From Clostridium mobile (lineage in GTDB: Bacteria; Bacillota; Clostridia; Clostridiales; Clostridiaceae): 64,000 nucleotides of DNA. Position 1 is the first letter of the stretch. Each line of letters starts with the position of its first letter. This document shows positions 15,815-25,328 of the stretch, piece by piece. The stretch covers positions 372,001 to 436,000 of the forward strand of contig NZ_JAHLQF010000002.1 of the NCBI RefSeq assembly GCF_018918285.1, read 5' to 3'. Below the pieces are notes generated by a model. The model did not search any database. It was given only the letters and a program-made list of their open reading frames with translations, and was not told the origin of the DNA. A program made the translations under genes and the position numbers.

Positions 15815-15831
15815 TTGGCATCATAATTGCT
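15815..15831 (+). promoter_or_regulatory. Sigma-54 (-24/-12) promoter
   Basis: TTGGCAT-CATAA-TTGCT matches the consensus TGGCAC-N5-TTGCW with one change. It is 96 bases upstream of the ammonia-lyase start and downstream of the activator's terminator, so the operon is expected to depend on RpoN and the adjacent activator. Confidence 0.85.
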
Positions 15832-15926
15832 TATATTAATATTGTCATCATAATTACTGAATATTAAATTAATAGTAAATAAAAAAGCTATTAATACTGA
15901 CAAAATGATATAAGGAGGATGGAAGG

Positions 15927-17147
15927 ATGAAAGAAACCTTTAAGATAGTACAAGCTGAACGCAAAAAAGGACAGAAGTATCCTTTAGGTTTTCTTAGCAT
16001 TGATACAGCTAAGGAGGTGAAGAGCTTCCACGAAAGTTTCCCGGTTTATACTGAAACACCTCTAAGAGATATGAAGAATCTAGCTAAAGAATTAGGTTTA
16101 GGAGCCATATATGTAAAGGATGAATCCTATAGATTTGGATTAAATGCTTTTAAGGTGCTTGGGGGAAGTCTTGCTATAGGAAATTATTTAGCTAAGAGAC
16201 TTAACAGCAGTATATCAGAAATGCCGCATGAGAGGTTAATATCTGAAGAGGTTAGAAAAGAACTTGGAGATATGGTTTTTGTTACAGCCACTGACGGGAA
16301 TCATGGAAGAGGAGTAGCCTGGACAGCGAATCAGTTAAAACAGCACTCAGTGGTATATATGCCAAAGGGCAGTGCTAAGGAAAGATTAGACAACATTAGA
16401 GCAGAAGGAGCAGAGGCTTCAATAATCGATGGAAACTATGACGAAGCAGTGCGTTTAGCAAATAGAATGGCTGAAGAAAAGGGCTGGGTAATGGTTCAGG
16501 ATACAGCATGGGAGGGCTATGAAGATATTCCTACATGGATTATTCAGGGATATAGCACCATGGGCTATGAGGCTTATGAACAGCTAAAGAGCTTTGGAGT
16601 GGAGAAGCCAACACATATTTTCCTTCAGGCAGGGGTAGGTTCCATGGCCGCTTCTATTACAGGTTTATTCTCAGCTATTTATGGCGAGGACAGACCAATT
16701 ATAACCATAGTAGAACCTAATAAAGCCGATTGTGTTTACAGAACAGCAGAGGCGGATGACGGAGAGCTACATTTTGTAACAGGTGATATGGATACTATTA
16801 TGGCAGGTCTTGCTTGTGGTGAGCCATGTACCATAGCTTGGAATATTCTTAAGGACTATGCAGATAACTTTATATCTTGCCCGGACTATACAGCTGCAGA
16901 AGGTATGAGGATTTTAGGAAATCCGCCTAGAGGAGATGAAAGGGTTATTTCCGGTGAAAGCGGAGCAGCTACCTTAGGTTGTGTAGCTGAAATAATGACT
17001 AACAATAATCTGGCTTGGATTAAAGAAAAGCTTAAGTTAGATGAAAACTCAAGGGTACTATTCTTTAGTACAGAGGGTGATACAGACAAAGAAAACTACA
17101 GGGATGTTGTTTGGAATGGAAAGTATCCAAGCTATGAGGACAGATAA
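15927..17147 (+). CDS. dpaL: Diaminopropionate ammonia-lyase (PLP enzyme)
   Basis: A 406-residue fold-type II PLP enzyme. Lys76 in FGLNAFKVLGGS is the expected Schiff-base lysine, followed by VFVTATDGNHGRGVAW and the phosphate-binding glycine stretch QAGVGSMAASI. The length and these motifs match diaminopropionate ammonia-lyase (YgeX type), which cleaves 2,3-diaminopropionate to pyruvate and two ammonia. Other threonine-dehydratase-like enzymes are less likely because of the AWEGYEDIPTWIIQGYSTM block, which I recall from YgeX. The ribosome site is AAGGAGG. First gene of the sigma-54 operon. Confidence 0.9.
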   Translation: MKETFKIVQAERKKGQKYPLGFLSIDTAKEVKSFHESFPVYTETPLRDMKNLAKELGLGAIYVKDESYRFGLNAFKVLGGSLAIGNYLAKRLNSSISEMPHERLISEEVRKELGDMVFVTATDGNHGRGVAWTANQLKQHSVVYMPKGSAKERLDNIRAEGAEASIIDGNYDEAVRLANRMAEEKGWVMVQDTAWEGYEDIPTWIIQGYSTMGYEAYEQLKSFGVEKPTHIFLQAGVGSMAASITGLFSAIYGEDRPIITIVEPNKADCVYRTAEADDGELHFVTGDMDTIMAGLACGEPCTIAWNILKDYADNFISCPDYTAAEGMRILGNPPRGDERVISGESGAATLGCVAEIMTNNNLAWIKEKLKLDENSRVLFFSTEGDTDKENYRDVVWNGKYPSYEDR

Positions 17148-17166
17148 ATATTACGAGGTGAGAAAA

Positions 17167-18351
17167 ATGTTGAGTAAAGAAAGAGAAGAAAAGGTCATAA
17201 ATTTATGTCAGGAGCTTATAAGAGCTCAAAGCTACTCAGGACAGGAGGATAAGGTTGCTGAGGTACTAAAAAGAAATTTTGAAGCCCTAGGCTTTGATGA
17301 TGTAATAATAGATGGCTATGGAAACATTATAGGACATATAAAAGGAAATAAGCCTGGCAAAAAAATACTTTTTGATGGTCATATAGATACAGTTCCAGTA
17401 ACAAACCCAGAGAAATGGATTTATCCGCCTTTCGCAGCAGAAATTCACGATGAAAAAATTTACGGAAGAGGTGCCTCAGACATGAAGGGCGCTGTAGCTG
17501 CAATGGTTTGTGCCGCAGCAAACTTTGCAGAGGACTCTAACAGAGATTTTGCTGGGGATATTTATATAGCAGGAGTGGTTCATGAGGAATGCTTTGAAGG
17601 TGTTGCCGCAAGAGCCATAAGTGAAAGAGTAAAGCCTGACTATGTAGTTATAGGAGAAGCCTCTCAGCTTAATATTAAAATCGGACAGAGAGGAAGAGGA
17701 GAAATAATAATCGAAACCTTTGGAAAGTCATGTCATTCAGCAAATCCTGAAAAGGGTATCAATGCAGTATATAAGATGACTGAGGTAATTGAGGCTATAA
17801 AAACCTTAAAACCAACGCATCATGAGGTTTTAGGTGATGGTATTTTAGAGCTTACAGATATTAGTTCAAGCCCTTATCCAGGAGCTTCAGTAGTACCTGA
17901 TTACTGCAGAGCTACCTATGACAGAAGACTTTTAGTAGGAGAAACTAAAGAAAGCGTATTGGCACCTATAACAGAGCTTCTTGAAGAGATGATGAAAAAG
18001 GATCCTCAGCTTAAAGTTAAGGCTTCTTATTCCATAGGAAAGGAAATATGCTATACTGGCAATGAAATTCAGGGAGAGAGATTCTTCCCGGGCTGGCTCT
18101 ATGGTGAGAAGGAAGAATTTGTTCAAGCTGTTTACCAGGAAATAAAAGCTATGGGCTTTAATCCTTCCATTACTCAATATAATTTCTGCACTAATGGCAG
18201 TCACTATGCAGGGGAGGCTAATATTAAGACTCTTGGTATGGGACCTTCAAAAGAAAATCTTGCACATACATTAAACGAGTACATTGAAATTGAACAGTTA
18301 ACTTCAGTAACTCAGTGTTACTTTGGAGTTATGAAGGCTTTACTTAAATAA
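17167..18351 (+). CDS. ygeY: YgeY-type M20 family metallohydrolase
   Basis: Start is ATG 17167 after CGAGGTGAG; longer in-frame extensions run through the end of the ammonia-lyase gene. Metal-site motifs of the M20 family are visible: FDGHIDTVP (His and Asp), GRGASDMKG (bridging Asp), VVHEECFEGV (Glu pair) and the dimer-domain KIGQRGRGEI with CHSANPEKG. This composition matches YgeY, a peptidase/deacetylase usually linked to YgeX. It probably liberates the amino-acid substrate of the lyase by hydrolysing an amide bond. Catalytic residues appear complete. Confidence 0.85.
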   Translation: MLSKEREEKVINLCQELIRAQSYSGQEDKVAEVLKRNFEALGFDDVIIDGYGNIIGHIKGNKPGKKILFDGHIDTVPVTNPEKWIYPPFAAEIHDEKIYGRGASDMKGAVAAMVCAAANFAEDSNRDFAGDIYIAGVVHEECFEGVAARAISERVKPDYVVIGEASQLNIKIGQRGRGEIIIETFGKSCHSANPEKGINAVYKMTEVIEAIKTLKPTHHEVLGDGILELTDISSSPYPGASVVPDYCRATYDRRLLVGETKESVLAPITELLEEMMKKDPQLKVKASYSIGKEICYTGNEIQGERFFPGWLYGEKEEFVQAVYQEIKAMGFNPSITQYNFCTNGSHYAGEANIKTLGMGPSKENLAHTLNEYIEIEQLTSVTQCYFGVMKALLK

Positions 18352-18384
18352 AAATAATAAAATTAATAAATAGGAGGAGTTAAT

Positions 18385-19860
18385 ATGAACAGTACACAGA
18401 TTACAGCATTCGTGATAATTTTGTTATACATGGCGGCAACGGTTGCCCTTGGTCTTATTATATCAAATAGTAAAAAGAAAAAGACAGAAAAGCAGAGTAA
18501 CGATGATTTCCTTATGGCAGGTAAATCTTTAGGACCTATAGTTCTTGCAGGTACACTCTTTGCGGCTAACACAGGGGGTGCAAGTACCACAGGTGTTGCA
18601 ACTAATGTTTATACCTATGGACTATCAGCAAGCTGGTATGTTATTGCAGCGGGTATAGGTTTCGTTTTAGTTTCCTTTATCGCTCCTTATTTCAGAAGAA
18701 CGCAGGCTAATACTGTTCCTGAAATAATCAATAAAAGATATGGTAAACCATCACATATTTTTACAGCAATTACCTCTATTGCTGCTTTGTTTATGGCTAC
18801 AGGTGCACAGATAATAGCTACTGCTTCAATAATTAATGTTGTTACCGGAGTTGAATTTAATACAGCAGCTATAATTACTACAGCGGTTGTTATCGTCTAC
18901 ACCATGGTAGGAGGCTTCACCTCTGTTACAGCAACAAACGTAATGCACGTTTTATTTATAACCCTTGGAATGACCATAGCTATGGTTGTAGTTGTTAACA
19001 ATAGTGCCGTTGGTGGTTTCACAGCATTATTTGAAAAGGCAAAGACGGTTACAGGTAGCTCAGGTGAGAATCTAGATCTTTTAAGCATGACTAAAGTAGG
19101 ATTTCCAACTATAATCGGGTATATTGCTATGTACTTCATGACCTTCCCAACAGGACAGGAAATAGTGCAAACTTACTGTTCTGCAAAGGACGAAAAGTCT
19201 GCTAAGTTAGGCTCTCTTATAGCAGGTATTTTATCAGCTGCTTATGCTATCGTTCCTGGCATCATAGGTCTAGTAGCTTATGTATGTATTGATGGCTTTG
19301 CAGCAGGTGGTGCCCAGAAAAATGCTTTAGCAGAATCAACACTTACCTTTGCTCCAGCTTGGGTTGCAGGTATAGTACTTGCAGCTATCGTAGCAGCAAC
19401 CATGAGTAGTGCTTCAGGTAATATGATCGGTACTGCTACAATGTTTACCAACGATATTTTTACACCTTATATAAATAAAGGTGTTAAGGATGATAGTAAA
19501 GAAGTTTGGATTTCCCGTGTAACAATGGTAGTAGTTGGTCTTGTGGGACTGGGAGTTGCTTTAACATCTTCAAACATCATTAGCGTTATGATGGGAGCCT
19601 TCGCACTAAGAAGTGCAGGACCTTTCGCAGCCTTTATCTGCGGTATTTTCTATAAAAATGTTACACAGAGGGCAGGCTTCATATCAATTGTAACTGGTAC
19701 TGTTGTAGCTGCTATATGGATTTATGGCTTTAATACACCTTGGGGACTAAATGCAATGGTTCCAGGCGGTATCGTAGCTTTTATAGTAATATTTTTAGTA
19801 TCAGCAATAGATAGAAAAATGGGTATTCAGCCTGCAAAAGAACTAGAGCTTGATAACTAG
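18385..19860 (+). CDS. Sodium:solute symporter (SSS family)
   Basis: A 491-residue polytopic membrane protein with about 13 hydrophobic segments. Family signs include DDFLMAGKSLGPIVLAGTLF, TGGASTTGVATNVYTYGLSA and the Na-site region ATMSSASGNMIGTATMFTND. It begins after TAGGAGGAG and lies between the YgeY and D-aminoacylase genes, so it probably imports their amino-acid or acyl-amino-acid substrate. The precise substrate cannot be determined from sequence. Confidence 0.9.
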   Translation: MNSTQITAFVIILLYMAATVALGLIISNSKKKKTEKQSNDDFLMAGKSLGPIVLAGTLFAANTGGASTTGVATNVYTYGLSASWYVIAAGIGFVLVSFIAPYFRRTQANTVPEIINKRYGKPSHIFTAITSIAALFMATGAQIIATASIINVVTGVEFNTAAIITTAVVIVYTMVGGFTSVTATNVMHVLFITLGMTIAMVVVVNNSAVGGFTALFEKAKTVTGSSGENLDLLSMTKVGFPTIIGYIAMYFMTFPTGQEIVQTYCSAKDEKSAKLGSLIAGILSAAYAIVPGIIGLVAYVCIDGFAAGGAQKNALAESTLTFAPAWVAGIVLAAIVAATMSSASGNMIGTATMFTNDIFTPYINKGVKDDSKEVWISRVTMVVVGLVGLGVALTSSNIISVMMGAFALRSAGPFAAFICGIFYKNVTQRAGFISIVTGTVVAAIWIYGFNTPWGLNAMVPGGIVAFIVIFLVSAIDRKMGIQPAKELELDN

Positions 19861-19961
19861 ATATGTATAATTCATAATCAACTGAAATGTTATCAGCATT
19901 AGAAGAAAAATAATATTAAATATATTTTCATAAGAACAATTTTCAGAAAGGGGTTAATATT

Positions 19962-21554
19962 ATGGCTAAATTATTAATTAAGAATGGTACAATAATTGAT
20001 GGTACAGGAAAAGAAAGATTTAAAGCGGATATAGCAATTGAGAACGATACAATAGTTAAAATAGGTGAAATATCAGAAGGGGATTTTGATAAAGTTATAG
20101 ATGCAGCTGGTAAAGTAGTATCACCAGGATTTATAGATACTCACAGTCACTCAAGTATGCTTTTATTTAAAGATGCTTTCTTAACACCTAAGATTCGTCA
20201 AGGTATTACTACAGAATTAGTAGCTCAAGATGGTATGGGACCAGCTCCAGTTAATGAGGAAACTCTATCACCTTGGATTAAAGCTATGAAAGGTCTAGAA
20301 GGAGAATATCCAGTAGATTGGACTTGGAGAAGTGTAGCAGATTATCTAGAATTAATCGAAACTTTAGATTTAGGTCCAAACATTGCATATCTTGCACCAC
20401 ATGGAAATGTAAGAATGGTATCCATGGGACTAGACAACAGAAAGCCAACGGTGGAAGAAATGAAATTAATGCAAGAAAATCTTGCTAAAGCAATAGATGA
20501 AGGTGCATTCGGTATGTCAACAGGTATGATTTATCCACCATGTTGCTATGCCCAGATCGATGAATTTATAGAATTAGGAAAGGTTTTACATGAAAAAGGT
20601 GGAGTGTTTGTAACTCACCAAAGAAGTGAAGCTGATTCAATCCTAGATTCAATGGAAGAAATATTAACAATAGGAAAAGAAAGTGGATGTAAGGTGCATT
20701 TCTCACACTTTAAAGTTTGTGGTAAAAACAATTGGGATAAATTCCCTAAAGTTTTAGCTAGACTTGACGAAGCTAAAAAGGAGGGAATGACAGTATCCTT
20801 TGACCAATATCCATATGTAGCAGGAAGTACAATGATGAGCGTTATACTTCCACCTTGGGTACATGATGGAGGTACAGATAAATTAATTGAAAGATTAAAA
20901 GACCAAAAATTAAGAGAAAAAATGATAGAAGATATTGAAAATGGTATTCCAGGATGGGACAACTTTGTTGACTTCGCAGGTTTAGAGGGAATCTTTGTTA
21001 CATTCGTTGGTTCAGAAAAGAACCAAGCTGTAGTAGGTAAAAACCTTATTGAAGTTGGAGAAATCAAAGGTAAAGATCCATTAAATGCAATATTCGATGT
21101 AATCATGGAAGAAGAAAATATAGTAGGATTAGTAGACTTCTATGGCACAGAAGAACACGTAAAATTAATAATGAGCCGTCCAGAACAAAATGTTTGTACA
21201 GACGGAATTATGGGAGGAAAGCCTCACCCAAGACTACATGGTGCATTCCCAAGAGTACTAGCTAAGTATGTAAGAGAAGAAAAGGCATTTACATTAGAAA
21301 CAGCAATTCACAAAATGACAGGAAAATCTGCAGATGTACTTGGCTTAACAGATAGGGGGGTATTAAAAGAAGGACTAGCAGCTGATATAGTAGTATTTGA
21401 TCCTGAAAAGATACAGGATACAGCTGATTATACAGATCCAATTCAATATCCATTAGGAATTGATTATGTATTAGTAAATGGTAAAATTTTAATCAATGAA
21501 GGTGAACCACAACCTCAAAAAGCTGGTAAAGTTCTAAAGTTCAAAAAAAGATAA
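19962..21554 (+). CDS. N-acyl-D-amino-acid deacylase (D-aminoacylase family amidohydrolase)
   Basis: A 530-residue amidohydrolase. The first strand carries the metal-binding FIDTHSHSSM, then GITTELVAQDGMGPAP, a TGMIYPPCCYA loop typical of D-aminoacylases, VTHQRSEAD and HFSHFKVCGKNNW for further metal ligands, and CTDGIMGGKPHPRLHGAFPR near the end. It would remove an acyl group from an N-acyl-D-amino acid in the cytoplasm. A 100-base gap precedes it, so it may also have its own start point. Its codon use looks somewhat more AT-rich than that of the three genes before it. Confidence 0.85.
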   Translation: MAKLLIKNGTIIDGTGKERFKADIAIENDTIVKIGEISEGDFDKVIDAAGKVVSPGFIDTHSHSSMLLFKDAFLTPKIRQGITTELVAQDGMGPAPVNEETLSPWIKAMKGLEGEYPVDWTWRSVADYLELIETLDLGPNIAYLAPHGNVRMVSMGLDNRKPTVEEMKLMQENLAKAIDEGAFGMSTGMIYPPCCYAQIDEFIELGKVLHEKGGVFVTHQRSEADSILDSMEEILTIGKESGCKVHFSHFKVCGKNNWDKFPKVLARLDEAKKEGMTVSFDQYPYVAGSTMMSVILPPWVHDGGTDKLIERLKDQKLREKMIEDIENGIPGWDNFVDFAGLEGIFVTFVGSEKNQAVVGKNLIEVGEIKGKDPLNAIFDVIMEEENIVGLVDFYGTEEHVKLIMSRPEQNVCTDGIMGGKPHPRLHGAFPRVLAKYVREEKAFTLETAIHKMTGKSADVLGLTDRGVLKEGLAADIVVFDPEKIQDTADYTDPIQYPLGIDYVLVNGKILINEGEPQPQKAGKVLKFKKR

Positions 21555-21604
21555 TAAATACAATTTAATATTTGAAATACTAATTTATAATTAGTATTTT
21601 GAAA

Positions 21605-21673
21605 GAAGCAGTTGTATTAAATGAAGGTGTTAGAGCTAAGGACATTCATGGAGAAGTAATAAGAATAAAATAG
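21605..21673 (+). pseudogene. C-terminal scrap of a second amidohydrolase gene
   Basis: A 22-codon open stretch, EAVVLNEGVRAKDIHGEVIR ending IK, resembles the last residues of D-aminoacylases (compare NEGEPQPQKAGKVLKFKK at the end of the intact gene). It has no start. It probably marks a deleted paralogue. A hairpin ATACTAATT/AATTAGTAT lies just before it. Confidence 0.35.
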
Positions 21674-21686
21674 TATAAAATTAAAC

Positions 21687-21724
21687 AACCTCCTATGGTA
21701 CAACATCTACCATAGGGGGTTTTT
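21687..21724 (+). terminator. Strong intrinsic terminator of the amino-acid operon
   Basis: AACCTCCTATGGT pairs with ACCATAGGGGGTT around a nine-base loop, then TTTTT. It sits right before the chemoreceptor gene. Confidence 0.85.
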
Positions 21725-21758
21725 GGGGTATGTAAAAATATTGAAAGGTTGGGATTAT

Positions 21759-23789
21759 ATGAAGAAATATATGTCGATTGGAACTAAGTTTATTATTGGA
21801 GTTTTACTGGTATCCTTAGTATCATACTCACTATGCGGCTTTTATTTGAACAATGTAATTACAAGTAGAATAAATGAAACTACAATTCAAAATACAAATA
21901 AAATCTTAGAAGAAGTAGCTAGATATATTGAACATTCAATTATTAACCCTATGACAGAAAATATAAAAATGATTGCCATGGACGAAAGAGTTCAAGATAT
22001 GGATAATACAATAAATAATTATACTAAATTTAATTCTAATAATTTTACATATAAAGATAGTATTACAGAAAATTCTATTAGTAAGTATTTTGAAAGTATA
22101 AAAAAATCTCATAAAGATATAGGGTTTATATTCTTAGGTACTGAACATGGAGGATATATTGAGTATCCTAAGTTCGCACCATCGGAGCCATATAATCCAA
22201 AAGATAGACCTTGGTATAAGGATTCTTTAACAAACAAGGATAGTTTTCTAATTGGAAATCCATACCTCACATCTGTATCTAAAGAAATGATTTTAAGCAT
22301 TACTCACGCAGTTGAAAAAAATGGACAACTTCAGGGGGTTGTTGGAATAGGTGTAAAACTGGAAAGTCTCCAAAAGACCATTGAAAGCATTAAAGTTGGA
22401 GAAACAGGATATCTAATAGTTTTAGATAAAAACAATAAAGTTATTGCAAACCCAAAACATGAGGATTGGATATTAAAGACTACAGAAGAAATAGGAATAG
22501 ATGAGTTAAAAGCGCTAGAGGACAAGGTAGGGCTTAGTACAGATTACAATGCGGATGGAATCCACCAAGTTATGAATGTGGCAATGTTACCTTCTACTGG
22601 ATGGAAGGTTGTCTCCATTATGGATTATTCAGAAGTTACAAAACAAGCCCGAGCTCTTACAAATACAATAATATTTGCTTTTAGTATTACCTTAATTTTA
22701 GTGCTTTTTGCAATAGCACTTATATCTAAAAAATTAACCTTACCTATACATTCTTTAATTAAAACTATGGGAGAAGTAGAAAATGGAAATTTAGATGCAG
22801 TAAGTAGGATTGATTCAAATGATGAATTAAAGCTCCTTAGTGATAGTTACAATGCGATGATTGGCAAGGTTAAGGGGATGATAAGTTCAGCAGAAAATAT
22901 TATTAATGATGTTCAAACATCTGCTGACGAATTAAAACATCTTTCCGTTGCAAATACAGATACCTTTTCGGATATCACCGATTCCTTGAATCAGATAAAT
23001 ATGAGTATGACTAGCCAAACCTATGATTTACAAGACATCAATAAAGCCTCAGAGATTATTTCGAAAAACTCTAGTAATCTAGTAGAGCTATTCGAAGATA
23101 TGAAAAGTGCTTCTAGCGATGTAATTGATGTTAGTAAAAAGGGAAAAGAAGTAATTAAAATTCTTAAAGATAAGTCAGTAGAAACTGAAAATTTAACGGA
23201 TTCTTTGTCTAATAGAGTCATAAAATTGGAGGAAAATATTAAAAAGATAGGTGTTATTATTGATACTATTACAAATATTTCTTCTCAAACAAACTTATTA
23301 GCTTTGAATGCAGCTATTGAAGCAGCACGTGCAGGTGAGTCAGGAAAAGGGTTTGCAGTAGTTGCTGAAGAAGTAAGGACGCTTGCAGAAGACTCTTCAA
23401 GCTCTGCATCAGAAATAAATGCTATTGTAACAGAAATTCAAAAAGAATCCTTAAATCTCCTAAATGAAATGAATAATATATCTCAATTTGTATATTCTCA
23501 AAATAGCTCCGTTAATGATACTGAGAATGCCTTTACTAACATTCAAGTTGCCTTAAATGGAGTCATAGAGAAAATTTCAATTTCCTCAGCAACTTCATTA
23601 GAAATGTCCACACAAATTGATGGAACACTTAAGAATATTGACTCCTTATCTAATATATCAGCAGAAACACTTGCATCTGTTGAAGAAATATCCTCTGCCT
23701 CTAATCAACAAATAACTAGTATGGAAAAGGTAGTGGATGTTTCAAATGACCTAGAAAAACATATTAATAGTTTAAGAGAGCACATATAA
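21759..23789 (+). CDS. Methyl-accepting chemotaxis protein (dCACHE sensor)
   Basis: Start is ATG 21759 ([14 protein letters not shown]) behind GAAAGG. Layout: TM1 about 8-28; a periplasm-side Cache domain about 40-300 with [24 protein letters not shown] and [19 protein letters not shown]2 about 305-325; a HAMP domain; then the signalling hairpin around 515-560 with [20 protein letters not shown] and [14 protein letters not shown]. It would sense a small molecule and signal to CheA. RPWYKD and the Cache repeats fit amino-acid or related ligands, and the neighbouring amino-acid operon makes that plausible. Confidence 0.9.
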   Translation: MKKYMSIGTKFIIGVLLVSLVSYSLCGFYLNNVITSRINETTIQNTNKILEEVARYIEHSIINPMTENIKMIAMDERVQDMDNTINNYTKFNSNNFTYKDSITENSISKYFESIKKSHKDIGFIFLGTEHGGYIEYPKFAPSEPYNPKDRPWYKDSLTNKDSFLIGNPYLTSVSKEMILSITHAVEKNGQLQGVVGIGVKLESLQKTIESIKVGETGYLIVLDKNNKVIANPKHEDWILKTTEEIGIDELKALEDKVGLSTDYNADGIHQVMNVAMLPSTGWKVVSIMDYSEVTKQARALTNTIIFAFSITLILVLFAIALISKKLTLPIHSLIKTMGEVENGNLDAVSRIDSNDELKLLSDSYNAMIGKVKGMISSAENIINDVQTSADELKHLSVANTDTFSDITDSLNQINMSMTSQTYDLQDINKASEIISKNSSNLVELFEDMKSASSDVIDVSKKGKEVIKILKDKSVETENLTDSLSNRVIKLEENIKKIGVIIDTITNISSQTNLLALNAAIEAARAGESGKGFAVVAEEVRTLAEDSSSSASEINAIVTEIQKESLNLLNEMNNISQFVYSQNSSVNDTENAFTNIQVALNGVIEKISISSATSLEMSTQIDGTLKNIDSLSNISAETLASVEEISSASNQQITSMEKVVDVSNDLEKHINSLREHI

Positions 23790-23812
23790 AATATAAGAAA
23801 GTTTAAATAAAA

Positions 23813-23841
23813 AAGGACTTACCATTAAATGGTGAGTCCTT
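23813..23841 (+). terminator. Intrinsic terminator of the chemoreceptor gene
   Basis: AAGGACTTACCAT pairs with ATGGTGAGTCCTT across two bases, followed by a weakly T-rich tail. The preceding A run could make it work in both directions. Confidence 0.7.
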
Positions 23842-23863
23842 CATTCGTCTAAAAAATAAACTA

Positions 23864-23921
23864 TTTACAAACATATCATTTATTGATATAGTATATTTAA
23901 TGATATATCAATAAATGATAT
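23864..23921 (+). promoter_or_regulatory. padR promoter with overlapping exact inverted-repeat operator
   Basis: -35 TTTACA at 23864-23869 and -10 TATAGT at 23887-23892 are exactly 17 bases apart. A 17-nt arm ATATCATTTATTGATAT (23873-23889) covers the spacer and part of the -10 box. Its exact reverse complement, ATATCAATAAATGATAT, is at 23905-23921 over the predicted start point. This arrangement fits autorepression by the PadR protein encoded 25 bases downstream. Confidence 0.8.
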
Positions 23922-23945
23922 ATAGAAAATAGAAAGGATAGTGTT

Positions 23946-24266
23946 ATGCCAAGAAAAGATTCTATTGATATTGGAGAACTAACGGACTCTACTTTTTACA
24001 TTTTATCTAGTGTTATTGAGGAAAAGCACGGATATTTAATTATGAAAACCATTGAGAAGTTTACTAATAATGAAGTTGTTATCGGTCCTGCAACACTTTA
24101 TACAACACTTAAAAAGCTTTTAGCAGCAGATTTAGTAGGGTTAAATTCAGACACAGATGGAAATAGAAAAGTATATAAGATAACAGATAAAGGACGAGAG
24201 ATGCTGAAAAAAGAAATTGAGCGTAAAAAACAGATGGTTAAATTTGCTGAGAATTTTTTGGAGTAG
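23946..24266 (+). CDS. PadR-family transcriptional regulator
   Basis: A 106-residue protein with a winged helix: LTDSTFYILSSVIEEKHGYL, NEVVIGPATLYTTLKKLLAADL and KVYKITDKGREMLKKE are the PadR helix, recognition helix and wing. The ribosome site is GAAAGGA. It is the first gene of a pair with a DUF2812 membrane protein, the standard PadR/DUF2812 pairing in Firmicutes. The exact inverted repeat over its promoter is the likely binding site. The ligand is unknown; many PadR proteins respond to toxic compounds. Confidence 0.9.
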   Translation: MPRKDSIDIGELTDSTFYILSSVIEEKHGYLIMKTIEKFTNNEVVIGPATLYTTLKKLLAADLVGLNSDTDGNRKVYKITDKGREMLKKEIERKKQMVKFAENFLE

Positions 24267-24281
24267 AAAAGAGGAGTATTC

Positions 24282-25019
24282 ATGGAAAGTAAATATGTAA
24301 TGATTAGTGGGTTTGCCTTTAGTGAAGAAAGTGATATGGAAAAACTAAAAAAATATGCAAGCCAAGGTTGGATATTAGAAGACATAGCAGGAGGTTTTTT
24401 CTATAAATTAAAAAAAGATAAACCTCAAGACATAGTATATACTTTAGATTATCAAATGGAGGCAGATGAAGAATATTTTACTTTATTTAAAGAAGCAGGA
24501 TGGGAACTTGTTATTTCTATAGGAAACCAAATGCACATTTTTTCAGCACCAGCTGGCACTAAACCTATTTATAGTGATAGTCAATCAGAAATAGATAAAT
24601 ATACAAGTATAAGGAATGGAACAAGAAAGGGAACGGTTTATTCTTTAATAATAGGTATAGTTCTAATATGTTTGTTATCTGTTTCCATAATTTCCATAAG
24701 ACCTATTTCTCTGATTATCTTAGGATTATTAATGATTGATATGGTTGTGTTTGTTTTTAATTTTATGCCTTATTTAATGTATAATTTTAGAATTAAGCAA
24801 ATAAAAAAATACGGCAAGTGTAATAGTGAAGCAATAGATAATAAAAGTTCATGGAAATTATATGCAATTGCAGGCGTTCTATGGTTAGCTATAGGAATAT
24901 GGCATTTAATTGGGAAACTATATTTTTCTGCAGTATTTTTTATAATTTTTGGTGCTTTTTTTATTTTTTCAAGTTCAGCCTACTTTAAGAAATATAAAAA
25001 GTCTTTATCCGATGACTAG
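24282..25019 (+). CDS. DUF2812 membrane protein, 3' end formed by element B
   Basis: The N-terminal soluble DUF2812 domain shows LKKYASQGWILEDIAGGFFY, LDYQMEADEEYFTLFKEAGWE and MHIFSAPAGTKPIY. Four hydrophobic segments follow, at about 122-145, 150-172, 193-213 and 216-238. It starts 16 bases after the padR stop behind AGGAG. The last codons, SDD and stop, lie inside the conserved end of repeat element B (GATGACTA), so insertion of the element may have replaced the native C-terminus. The length is nevertheless near that expected for the family. Its role, perhaps envelope stress, is unproven. Confidence 0.85.
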   Translation: MESKYVMISGFAFSEESDMEKLKKYASQGWILEDIAGGFFYKLKKDKPQDIVYTLDYQMEADEEYFTLFKEAGWELVISIGNQMHIFSAPAGTKPIYSDSQSEIDKYTSIRNGTRKGTVYSLIIGIVLICLLSVSIISIRPISLIILGLLMIDMVVFVFNFMPYLMYNFRIKQIKKYGKCNSEAIDNKSSWKLYAIAGVLWLAIGIWHLIGKLYFSAVFFIIFGAFFIFSSSAYFKKYKKSLSDD

Positions 25020-25249
25020 CATCCGTAATACTCCCATCTTCTACAAGTGGGAGATATAAGAACTCTTGAGCTTCAGCGATTTAGAGTTCTTATGCTGTGC
25101 ATAACGGATGCTACGTCCCTGAATAAGTTCTTCCCCTAAAGGATAAGGATTTCTAAGAAGCAAAGCTTCTAAGAACTCTCTTAATAACCTTCAGTTGGAG
25201 TAAGTATTCCTTTTAAGCAAACTCCATCTGAAACTAAGAATCACTTGAT
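25011..25249 (+). mobile_element. Structured dispersed element, copy B
   Basis: The best-preserved of three copies. A closing stem GCATCCGT (25019-25026) with ACGGATGC (25104-25111) encloses two hairpins, CTCCCA/TGGGAG and AAGAACTC/GAGTTCTT. A long near-perfect hairpin TTCTAAGAAGC/GCTTCTAAGAA follows. Ends are GATGACTAGCATCCGTAATA and AAGAATCACTTGAT. No protein is encoded. The multi-branched fold and fixed ends suggest a non-autonomous IS200/IS605-like element or its guide-RNA scaffold. Confidence 0.65.
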
Positions 25250-25266
25250 AAATTAAAGCATATGAA

Positions 25267-25302
25267 AGTAAATTCCTAGTGAATATTCACTAGGAATTTA
25301 CT
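25267..25302 (-). terminator. Perfect palindrome after thiT
   Basis: A 36-bp perfect inverted repeat (AGTAAATTCCTAGTGAAT and its complement). It lies just beyond the thiT stop on the minus strand, so it probably ends that transcript although the T tract is weak. It also insulates thiT from element B. Confidence 0.6.
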
Positions 25303-25328
25303 ATGTTAAGAAATTATTTGTTTTTTAA

